Shown: positions 16,004 through 23,689 of the stretch, piece by piece
Numbering within the stretch: the first letter of the stretch is position 1
Layout of the letters: the number at the start of each line of letters is the position of its first letter
Virus record (IMG/VR): IMGVR_UViG_3300028045_002632
Coordinates: 1 to 62,726 of that record
Source of the DNA: a virus
Reading direction: 5' to 3' (one strand)
Length of the DNA: 62,726 nucleotides
Position numbers and translations under genes: made by a program
The notes under the pieces: model-generated
What the model was told of the DNA's origin: nothing
The model's database searches: none
Seen by the model: the letters and a program-made list of their open reading frames with translations, nothing else

Positions 16004-16665
16004 CAAAATTCGATAATGGGAGCATATGGAAACCGCAATATGACATTTGTGAAGACTTCAGGAAACGAACACAAAGAGCATTGGAAAACAAAAATAATAA
16101 GAGCCTGCGACCTGGCTCCTTTTTACAGGATGCAGACCCCAGCACCTTATACAAAGAAGCGGTGTCTTGGTTCAATTCAATGCTGACAAACAAACCCTCT
16201 GTGCTAGAAGTAGGGTGCGGATATGGAAGATGGGCATGCGTCCTTAAAGATTCTTACTCTTCATACGATGGAGTAGACATAACCAAAGCCAGAATTGATT
16301 ATGCCAGACAGGAGTATCCAGAAGCATCGTTTCATTTGATTGAATCTTGCAACTGGAGCATTGGTCGCAAATTCGATGTAGTTTTCTCTGTATCTTGCCT
16401 ACAGCATCTCAAAATGCAGGATGCCATTGATACACTCCAAACAATGAGAGATCACCTGAAGCCAGAAGGCGTAATTCTACTACATGAAGCTCGTATGGAA
16501 TTCACAACAGAAAAAGAAGCTGAGGAAATCTATAAACAAAATTGTCCTGCTCATATGATTCAAAAGCCAATTTCTTTATTTGAACAACATGTCGATTTGA
16601 CATGGGAAGAAGTGGAATGCAGTAAAAAGCATCATCATCAATTTATTTTAAAACCTCGCCTTTAG
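16000..16665 (+). CDS. SAM-dependent class I methyltransferase
   Basis: 221 residues. Motif I VLEVGCGYGRWACVLK, then YDGVDITKARIDYAR with acidic ribose-binding residues, then FDVVFSVSCLQHLKMQDA and VILLHEARME: the standard methyltransferase_11 order. Acceptor unknown; its position between sulfotransferase and glycosyltransferase genes suggests sugar O-methylation. The stop codon lies in the loop of a Rho-independent terminator. Confidence 0.82.
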   Translation: MTKFDNGSIWKPQYDICEDFRKRTQRALENKNNKSLRPGSFLQDADPSTLYKEAVSWFNSMLTNKPSVLEVGCGYGRWACVLKDSYSSYDGVDITKARIDYARQEYPEASFHLIESCNWSIGRKFDVVFSVSCLQHLKMQDAIDTLQTMRDHLKPEGVILLHEARMEFTTEKEAEEIYKQNCPAHMIQKPISLFEQHVDLTWEEVECSKKHHHQFILKPRL

Positions 16666-16675
16666 GCGAGGTTTT
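16650..16675 (+). terminator. Terminator hairpin at the end of the methyltransferase
   Basis: AAAACCTCGCC-TTTA-GGCGAGGTTTT. An 11-bp stem with A and T flanks that could work on both strands between convergent genes; the TAG stop is in loop and stem. Confidence 0.75.
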
Positions 16676-16701
16676 AATCCTTCCACACTTGGCGGATGAG
16701 T

Positions 16702-17265
16702 CTAGCAATTATTTTTTGTAGATTTTGAAATGAGCATTTTCATTTCAGAACCATTTTCAGAAAAGCCAAGATCTTCAAAAAAGAATTTAAGATTCTTACT
16801 GCAATCTGCGGTAATTTTGTAGCAACCTTTAGAGTGTGCTAAATTTATCAATTCAGACATGATACTTTTTGCAACACCTTCATTTTCGTATCCTTTTCTG
16901 GTGGATAGGTCTTCTATTCTTCCTGCTAATCCACAATTGTTTATGAACTTTCGATCTAAGATTAACGAACCCGTTCCGACCACTTTGCTGTCGTCTACAG
17001 CGACATATACGAAAACATCTTCTTTTTCCTTGATTTCTTCAAAGTGTTTAATTGCATTAAGATGTTCAATTTCTTCATCGCATAAATTATAAAGCGTCTC
17101 TTTGAATCCATTTTTTAAGTCTTTGGATTCCAAAGCTCTGATACTGAAGTTCATGCCAACCTCCTTGTTTGCTGGAACTGTAAGTGATTTTGTAAGTCTT
17201 TTCTTTCCTTTTATTCTTCGGCTTCTTCCTCTCGATCTCCCTCCGCCTGATCTTCCACAACACAT
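16702..17265 (-). CDS. GNAT acetyltransferase with Cys/Arg-rich N-terminal extension
   Basis: 187 residues from the ATG at 17265. The first 37 residues (MCCGRSGGGRSRGRSRR...) are basic, Gly/Cys-rich and unlike the rest. From Met38 (base 17154) a complete GNAT domain of about 150 residues follows: VYVAVDDSKVVGTGSLIL, the acetyl-CoA segment RKGYENEGVAKSIMSELI (diverged from R/Q-x-x-G-x-G/A), and FFEDLGFSENG. It is closest in layout to GNA1-like glucosamine-6-phosphate acetyltransferases, but the substrate is uncertain. A near-perfect Shine-Dalgarno AAGGAGGTT stands just before Met38, so two products from one frame are likely. Confidence 0.78.
   Translation of the reverse strand: MCCGRSGGGRSRGRSRRIKGKKRLTKSLTVPANKEVGMNFSIRALESKDLKNGFKETLYNLCDEEIEHLNAIKHFEEIKEKEDVFVYVAVDDSKVVGTGSLILDRKFINNCGLAGRIEDLSTRKGYENEGVAKSIMSELINLAHSKGCYKITADCSKNLKFFFEDLGFSENGSEMKMLISKSTKNNC
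17156..17165 (-). promoter_or_regulatory. Strong internal ribosome-binding site (AAGGAGGTT)
   Basis: Minus-strand reading AAGGAGGTTGGC-ATG, placing an ideal Shine-Dalgarno before the internal Met38 of the GNAT gene. It decides the start of the acetyltransferase domain. Confidence 0.7.
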
Positions 17266-17268
17266 CGC

Positions 17269-18177
17269 TTACTCCTTCAAGGTGTGTTTTTCAATTTGTT
17301 CGAAAACAAAATCAACACTCATATCTCTCATGCACTTCATATTTAAATGACAATTTCCTTTATCGCCATCAAATATTTGTTTACCATCTAAACCTTTTGC
17401 AAATTGACAAGGTCTGCAAGGTATATCAATCCCTATGCTAAAACACTTAGATGAAAAGGGCTTGTTCTTTATATATGAGCTAGGACCGAAGATTACGAAA
17501 GTTGGAATACCTGTTGCCGCTGCAACGTGAGACAAGCCTCCATCGTTTCCTATAAACATTTTACACTTAGAAACAATACTTGCTATATTTTGTAAGCTTC
17601 CTGTAAAAAAAGAAACATTATCCGGCCATCTCCATTCTTTCGTTATCCATGTAGGACATCCATGAGACACTATGTCTTGTTCAGTTCCTACAACTGCAAC
17701 TTTTTTAAATTTATTGCACAGTTCGTCAAATTTATCCCAACGTTTCATAGCCCAGTTGTGTTTCGATCCAGGATAAATAGCAACAGTCTCAGGGCCGATA
17801 TCAGCACTTGAATCGCCTACGTTAATTTTACAATCTGGCATGGGGGTAGTTACCCCTATTTGCTTTGCCAAATCGTAGTAGACCTCGGCTTCTGCGATAT
17901 GTTGTACGTAGTTTATTCTGCTATTTATTTTTGATTTACATTTGAATTTAGTATTCGGAGTAAAAGGTCCGTTTAGTTGAAAATCATATTCAATTTCAGG
18001 ATTTTTCTCTACGAAAACACTTCTAACACCTGGAATCATAAATATATCCATATCATTGCTGCTATTGCAGCAAAGCTTTAAGTCTACTTTGTGTCCTTCT
18101 GAAGCAGTTGCCTGAATTGCTGGAGTGGCTTGGACGATATTACCTATTCCTCCACCCAATACAAATAAAATGTTCAT
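17269..18177 (-). CDS. GT9 family glycosyltransferase (heptosyltransferase-like)
   Basis: 302 residues. The N-terminus MNILFVLGGGIGNIVQATP is the G-x-G-D/N-x-(V/I)x-x-T-P start of GT9/ADP-heptose:LPS transferases. TVAIYPGSKHNWAMKRWDKF is the donor-phosphate segment, and CKMFIGNDGGLSHVAAATGI...IFGPSSY is the C-terminal D/N-D-S/G-G-x-x-H-x-A-A hallmark. Extra cysteines near the end (CRPCQFA...CHLNMKCMRDM) are usual in bacterial relatives. With the epimerase at 38682 it suggests heptose transfer. It is divergent from the tail gene at 18232. Confidence 0.82.
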   Translation of the reverse strand: MNILFVLGGGIGNIVQATPAIQATASEGHKVDLKLCCNSSNDMDIFMIPGVRSVFVEKNPEIEYDFQLNGPFTPNTKFKCKSKINSRINYVQHIAEAEVYYDLAKQIGVTTPMPDCKINVGDSSADIGPETVAIYPGSKHNWAMKRWDKFDELCNKFKKVAVVGTEQDIVSHGCPTWITKEWRWPDNVSFFTGSLQNIASIVSKCKMFIGNDGGLSHVAAATGIPTFVIFGPSSYIKNKPFSSKCFSIGIDIPCRPCQFAKGLDGKQIFDGDKGNCHLNMKCMRDMSVDFVFEQIEKHTLKE

Positions 18178-18200
18178 GAAATTAAATTAGTAGTAAGAGC

Positions 18201-18208
18201 CATAAATA
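18201..18208 (+). promoter_or_regulatory. CATAAATA late-promoter-like box
   Basis: It stands about 24 bases before the GTG start at 18232, with AGGAG between. This is the classic leadered layout of a T4 late gene. Confidence 0.6.
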
Positions 18209-18231
18209 ATACATGTAATTAGGAGAATATA

Positions 18232-20430
18232 GTGGCTACAGTAACCATAACAAACAACAATAATAGACGAGATTCATTTGATGGAACCCCGTCAGGAGAT
18301 GCCAACATAGGAGGTGGTCCTGCGGCGGGCAACGGTGCTCCTGCCAACGAGCTTCCGTACCAAGGAACATCGTGCTGGTTGCGTCGAATCAACTCCACAG
18401 GGGTAGACTTTGGATGGGCTTGGACTAGTGGTTCAACTATAGATATGACGGTTGATGACGACCGAGCTTGGATATGTAAGGCCATCATGACAAACCCTGA
18501 TGCGTTGGGTGCTTTGACTAATGTGGGCAATATTAAAATTAGACTAGGATCGCAAAACAACGCTTATAATGATTATTGGATTTCTGACGAAGGGAGCAGG
18601 GGCGAAGACCAGCCTGTTTATCCTGCCAAAAAAGGTTGGGTAATAATTCCTATTGATCCAAATGTAACCGCTTGGATAGATGAACAAACAGGAAACCCAG
18701 CAGAAACAGCTATTGATTATTTTGGAATAACTGGGAATGTCGGAAACACATCAAACGCTCCCAACCTTGGACTAGATGCTGTGGACATCGGTCCCGGATA
18801 TTATGTAGTTGGAGGAGACGGAACAGACAGTGACGCTTCATGGGATGATATTGTAGATACTGATGAAAACGATACCACAAACGGAAGAATTGGACACATT
18901 ACAACTCAAGAAGGTGTTATTTTTACATATGGTGCTATATCTGTTGGAAAAAACAATGCAGGGACATCTACTGCGACCGAGTGGACGGATTCTTTGAAAT
19001 CTATTGTTTTCCCCGGAGGCAGAGTTGCAGAGGGTTGGAATTCCGTAGACTATGATTTAACACTTACAACGCAATCGGTTTCTGAAAGTTCCATGTCGTA
19101 CTCTGGACAGGGAAGGACACAAACTAAACGATATTTCGATGCTCAAAACGAAGTCAACGGAGGAACCAATCAAGTCACCATTTCAGGTCATGGTTTAAAA
19201 ACTGGGCAGGCTGTTTTATACAGCAATGAAGGCGGAACTCAAAGTTTTGGTTTAACCAACAATACAGAATATTTTATTATAAACTCATTGACCGATTCTA
19301 TTCAACTAGCGACCAATCGCCTTAACGCCTTTGCCGGAACAGCAATATCTCTTTCTATAACACCAACGGTATCGACCGAGAACCATAGTTTTACATTACA
19401 GCCCGACACAAGGCCAAACCTTTCCATTACAGGCGCATCAGGTGCGGCAGCCTTTAATGGAAATGCTTATGTTAAGTTTAACACATTTGATCTTGATTCA
19501 GCAGGAAATTTTTCAAACTGCCTGTTTGTTGAATCTCAAAAAATTACTTTAAATGATGGGAACTTAAGCTCTTGCACAATAACAGATCCAACAATTTCAG
19601 AAGGCGAGTCGTTTGTTACCGCTGGTTCGTTTAACGAATTGGCAGGAGTATCAAGTTGCTTGTTTTCTACAATGGGAAAAGGTCATGCTTTAGAGTTAAG
19701 TACAACTGCTGGAAGCGGAACTTTAAGTGACAATGTTTTTACTGGTTATAAGCCAGATCCTTCTGGGGCAACTGCCGGAACAGGGTGGGCGTTTGACAAT
19801 CAGACAGAAGTAGACTCCACAAGTGTGCAGTTTTCTTATCCTCACGGAATTTCTAGTGGAGATAGCTTTTATTATGAAGTTCAATCTAACGGAAACATAG
19901 GTCTAACAGATGGAGGACTTTATTATCTTCAATCAGTAGATTCATCAACTGTTTCTGTTCACCAAACTGAATATGCCGCAGCAAACGGTACAAACACAAT
20001 AGCCTTAACGATTCCTGCATCAGGAGGAGAAAATTCTTTCTATTCTTCGAACGCTGCTTTTCACAACTCAACAGGCGGATCAGTTACCCTAAACATTACA
20101 GGAGGAACTTCTCCAGGCGTAAGAAACAGCGGTGGATCTACTACAACGGTTGTAAACAGTGTCAGTGTAACCCTGTCTGGGTTAAAAGATGATTCAGAAG
20201 TAAGAGTTTATGAAACTGGCACGACCATAGAAGTGGCGGGGATAGAAACTGCGACGGATGGATCACCCGATGATCGGTCATTTACATTCTCAGACAGTCC
20301 AGGCGATCAAATTGACATAGTGGTGCTCGCCTTAAAGTATAAATGGTTGAAATTAATAAATGTGACAGTTCCCAACGATAACACTACGATCCCAATTCAA
20401 CAAATAATAGATAGAAATTATATTCAATAA
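18232..20430 (+). CDS. Tail-fibre or tail-spike-like virion protein
   Basis: 732 residues, starting at GTG 18232 behind TTAGGAG. Gly-, Ser-, Thr- and Asn-rich with almost no lysine, many short beta strands and G-x-x-T-x-V turns, typical of trimeric fibre proteins. Residues about 320-360 (ISGHGLKTGQAVLYSNEGGT) resemble a segment in the protein at 23690 (ITNHGLTTGTPVFYRANGN), so the two share a domain. The C-terminus DNTTIPIQQIIDRNYIQ is a short amphipathic end that could bind another subunit. Probably late-expressed. Receptor-binding is inferred from composition and position. Confidence 0.72.
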   Translation: MATVTITNNNNRRDSFDGTPSGDANIGGGPAAGNGAPANELPYQGTSCWLRRINSTGVDFGWAWTSGSTIDMTVDDDRAWICKAIMTNPDALGALTNVGNIKIRLGSQNNAYNDYWISDEGSRGEDQPVYPAKKGWVIIPIDPNVTAWIDEQTGNPAETAIDYFGITGNVGNTSNAPNLGLDAVDIGPGYYVVGGDGTDSDASWDDIVDTDENDTTNGRIGHITTQEGVIFTYGAISVGKNNAGTSTATEWTDSLKSIVFPGGRVAEGWNSVDYDLTLTTQSVSESSMSYSGQGRTQTKRYFDAQNEVNGGTNQVTISGHGLKTGQAVLYSNEGGTQSFGLTNNTEYFIINSLTDSIQLATNRLNAFAGTAISLSITPTVSTENHSFTLQPDTRPNLSITGASGAAAFNGNAYVKFNTFDLDSAGNFSNCLFVESQKITLNDGNLSSCTITDPTISEGESFVTAGSFNELAGVSSCLFSTMGKGHALELSTTAGSGTLSDNVFTGYKPDPSGATAGTGWAFDNQTEVDSTSVQFSYPHGISSGDSFYYEVQSNGNIGLTDGGLYYLQSVDSSTVSVHQTEYAAANGTNTIALTIPASGGENSFYSSNAAFHNSTGGSVTLNITGGTSPGVRNSGGSTTTVVNSVSVTLSGLKDDSEVRVYETGTTIEVAGIETATDGSPDDRSFTFSDSPGDQIDIVVLALKYKWLKLINVTVPNDNTTIPIQQIIDRNYIQ

Positions 20431-20459
20431 TAAACAATACATAAAAAGGAGGAAAAATT

Positions 20460-20759
20460 ATGCCTACAAACATGAGATTTGGAATGCTTGAAACCAAGTA
20501 TGAAGGTGAAGCATGGATTGAAAAAAAAATTGAAATAGTAGTAATAGATAATGAAGAAATAGAAAAAGAAAGACAAATATCTCATTATAGCCCCACTAGT
20601 TGTAAAGACGATAAATGCGGAAGAATGGTAGAGCATGAAGCATCCTGCTTCATAGACACATGGAGCGAAAAAGGAGACGCTTATTGTGACTCATGCGGGA
20701 AATGTCTTCGGTATGAGAGAAAGATGGCAGATCGAAGAGGAGAACTTAAGAAACCTTAA
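20460..20759 (+). CDS. Small zinc-binding protein between tail genes
   Basis: 99 residues behind AAGGAGGAAAAATT. CKDDKCGRM and CDSCGKCLRYERK supply cysteine pairs for a zinc knuckle. Charged and soluble, unlike the flanking fibre genes, so it is probably not a fibre component; perhaps an assembly factor or unrelated insertion. Confidence 0.6.
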   Translation: MPTNMRFGMLETKYEGEAWIEKKIEIVVIDNEEIEKERQISHYSPTSCKDDKCGRMVEHEASCFIDTWSEKGDAYCDSCGKCLRYERKMADRRGELKKP

Positions 20760-20790
20760 ATTAATATCAATTGGATTTAAGAATATTAAA

Positions 20791-20798
20791 CATAAATA
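20791..20798 (+). promoter_or_regulatory. CATAAATA late-promoter-like box
   Basis: About 36 bases before the start at 20834, with GGAGGAA between; the canonical leadered arrangement. Confidence 0.55.
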
Positions 20799-20833
20799 AA
20801 TAGTACAACCATTTGGCATGGAGGAATTGAAAC

Positions 20834-23563
20834 ATGGCATTCGTAACAGACCCAGATAATCTTGATAGATTTCAAGTTGCTGTTGACCCAGTAGGTCAAA
20901 CAGTAAGCGTCCGAGGATTGGGAACAATCCGAGGTGCTCAAGCCGACACCGGAATATCAAACGGCACTACAACGTTTGAAGATACAACTAGCGATCAGTT
21001 CGTCAGTGGCGGTGTTGCACAAGGAGATATTCTTACAATTATTAGCGGAACCGGAGTCGGACACTACATTGTCCAATCCATAACCGACCTTAATACTCTA
21101 ATCGTAGATAGAGCTATCACAGGAACAGCTACTGACTTAACTTATAAAATCAACGAACCAGAAGCAAGCACTGGAGCAGCAGGTGCTGAAGCAGTTGCCG
21201 ATGGGGTGACTCTACAGGCTCTTTACTCGTTCCTAAAGGAAGAGTGGAGAACTTTAGACGGATCTTTAGGGAATGCGGCTGACTTGATTCAGTTTACTTT
21301 CCCTCTAGAGTCCATTACTCGTGAGCAGTTTGAAATTGGCGGTCCAACTCACGCAAACTGGAACTTCTCTGATGCAACAACAGAAAACCTGATTAGAACT
21401 GGCGGATGGCAAGTTCTGAATGTTGGCGGTACTGTTCTTGCTGACAACACAGGAGTTATTACCTTGGGCAGCTTGGACTCTGATGCTCAAGTTTACTACC
21501 AGCAGCACGCTGCTACAGTTGATCCAACTGACTTTGTTTTAACAGGTGTTGTGAACCAGTCAGTTAATACCTACAATTTGGTCACGCTTGCCGATACAGG
21601 TACAGGATTTGGCGTTAGCCAAACAAATGGATCTATCACCAGAAACGATGGAGGAAACTGGGGTACTGATGGATATAAAGTTGGTGGACTCATCACAATC
21701 ATTGATGCTGAAGATTCTACAAACAATGGAACATTCTCAGTTTTAGATGTCCAAGATTCTGTAGACGGGACAATCCAAGTTAGCGGGCTGGGAGTAGACA
21801 ACGCCGCTGATACAACAATGCAGGCGGCTGTCAACAAAAGAGCTTTCTTGAAGCTGTTCGTTAGAAAGAAAGCCAGAACTTATGCTGGTTCCGAGATTGC
21901 CGATATTGGTGTTTCAACAATTGAAACCATTGTGAACCGATTCCCTCTTGCTCACGTCTTAGATTCTACTATTTCAACTTCCGATGGATTATTGGCAGGA
22001 TCTTCTGACGGAACCAGCAATTTGGTGTTTGGGAACACTACAGCGGTTGCAACCGACTCTACATCAGGTGGTGCAGAAGGAATTAGAGACGCAACTACGG
22101 GCGATGGACTGTTTGAGTTCACTCACACTGGAGGTTTGTTTACAACAACAAACCAAGTAGAACCAGGCGATGTTATCACTTTTGGAACTGGATCTGCACT
22201 AGATGGAAACACATATGAAATTCAAACTGTAACAGATGCAGACAATCTTGTTCTTTACACAGAACCAAACGCTGCTGCCATTAGTGACGAGGACGCTGTA
22301 GTTTATTCTACAAGAACTCGATATATCATATTCACTGGAAACACTGACGGCGTTAACGCAGACCCTGTCGCAGATGATGGACTTGGAACTTTAACAAGTG
22401 CAACAGTTGGCAACTTCGCTGCTGCTGGCGTTGCTGCTGGTGATTACTTGAGAATTACTGAAGGGGGAACTGCTGGTTCCACTCTAGAAGGAGTTTACAA
22501 AATCGATAGTGTTGCAACCACAACTCTAACTATAAACATTTCCGACAACGACAACTGGGCAACTGGAACTGGTATTGATTTTGAAATACTTGAGCCAGGA
22601 ATGTACTTACAGTACAAATCTACAGATGCTACAGAAGTTATTGCAAGTACCGACAATCTTACTTTCGCTGATGCAAATCCAGATACAATAACTAGAGCTA
22701 CTGGCTCATTCGTCACAGATGGATACGTTGAAGGAATGGCGATAACTGTTGTTGGAACCACAAGTAACGATGGAACCTATATCATTGATACGGTTGCTGC
22801 AACAGTTTTAACCTTGATTGTTTCAGAATCGCTGACAGCAGAAGGCCCTTTGTCTGGAAGCCAGACGATCAACGGCGAAGTTGGATTTGTTAGAACTTTG
22901 AACCAAGTTAATTATCCATATAACTGGCGGCTGTTTGGAAATGGAGGAACTCTCAATCAAGCATTTGAATGGATTCAAAAAGAGTTGAGACAAACATTCG
23001 ACATTGACGAAGCAAGCGGAGTATTCCGTGGTGATGTGAATGACTTGCTTATGACGTACTCCACGCCTACTGGTATTGGGTTGAATATGTTTATCGACAA
23101 TCTAGCGACCGTCGATAGCAACAATGCGACATTCAACGATCTAACAGGTGACGCAAGAAACTTTGCGTTCATTGCGGGTGTCACAGTTACTTTGAATGAC
23201 AACTTGCTTTCTTCAACTTCTGCAAAGGTTGTGATCTTCTTCACAAACGACGATGCAGGAGATAATACTGGAAGAGATTTCAACACAGTCGATGCAATTA
23301 TTGTGAATGATTCAGATGGAACATCCATGCAATCGGCATCGTTGACTGCTGACTCAACCAATTCATCTTTGATCTTCAGATTTGACTATGATAACAACGA
23401 TCAAAGAGGAACGGCCAGTAAGGCAAAAGACGCACCAGTGACAATTGTTGCTATTGGAACCGATGAAGCCCAATATGTGGGAACAACGGGAACTATTTCC
23501 AGACAGAACAATAACACTTTTGCATTGGTCAGTGCCCTTGAGCGTAACTATAGTAATCCATAA
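20834..23563 (+). CDS. Large tail/virion structural protein
   Basis: 909 residues behind GGAGGAA. The N-terminus MAFVTDPDNLDRFQVAVDPV is followed by long Thr/Asp/Gly-rich beta-repeat stretches. The pattern D-G-x-x-V-G-x-x-I-T-I (GYKVGGLITIID, GYVEGMAITVVG) recurs at least three times about 100-300 residues apart, suggesting duplicated beta modules. There are no cysteines and few lysines. Ends at a strong terminator. A fibre, baseplate or capsid-fibre protein cannot be separated by sequence alone. Confidence 0.72.
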   Translation: MAFVTDPDNLDRFQVAVDPVGQTVSVRGLGTIRGAQADTGISNGTTTFEDTTSDQFVSGGVAQGDILTIISGTGVGHYIVQSITDLNTLIVDRAITGTATDLTYKINEPEASTGAAGAEAVADGVTLQALYSFLKEEWRTLDGSLGNAADLIQFTFPLESITREQFEIGGPTHANWNFSDATTENLIRTGGWQVLNVGGTVLADNTGVITLGSLDSDAQVYYQQHAATVDPTDFVLTGVVNQSVNTYNLVTLADTGTGFGVSQTNGSITRNDGGNWGTDGYKVGGLITIIDAEDSTNNGTFSVLDVQDSVDGTIQVSGLGVDNAADTTMQAAVNKRAFLKLFVRKKARTYAGSEIADIGVSTIETIVNRFPLAHVLDSTISTSDGLLAGSSDGTSNLVFGNTTAVATDSTSGGAEGIRDATTGDGLFEFTHTGGLFTTTNQVEPGDVITFGTGSALDGNTYEIQTVTDADNLVLYTEPNAAAISDEDAVVYSTRTRYIIFTGNTDGVNADPVADDGLGTLTSATVGNFAAAGVAAGDYLRITEGGTAGSTLEGVYKIDSVATTTLTINISDNDNWATGTGIDFEILEPGMYLQYKSTDATEVIASTDNLTFADANPDTITRATGSFVTDGYVEGMAITVVGTTSNDGTYIIDTVAATVLTLIVSESLTAEGPLSGSQTINGEVGFVRTLNQVNYPYNWRLFGNGGTLNQAFEWIQKELRQTFDIDEASGVFRGDVNDLLMTYSTPTGIGLNMFIDNLATVDSNNATFNDLTGDARNFAFIAGVTVTLNDNLLSSTSAKVVIFFTNDDAGDNTGRDFNTVDAIIVNDSDGTSMQSASLTADSTNSSLIFRFDYDNNDQRGTASKAKDAPVTIVAIGTDEAQYVGTTGTISRQNNNTFALVSALERNYSNP

Positions 23564-23585
23564 GATTTTGGATAATTGTAAGCAC

Positions 23586-23617
23586 AAAAGCCCCGGTTTC
23601 TCAATCGGGGCTTTTTT
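23586..23617 (+). terminator. Rho-independent terminator after the large structural gene
   Basis: AAAAGCCCCG-GTTTCTCAAT-CGGGGCTTTT followed by TT: a 10-bp GC-rich stem and T-run, 23 bases after the stop codon. Confidence 0.85.
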
Positions 23618-23689
23618 ATTTTGTTATTTTGAAATAATAGTTCTTAAACAGTAAATAAATAAAGCGGGAATGTTTAAAAGGATCAGAAA

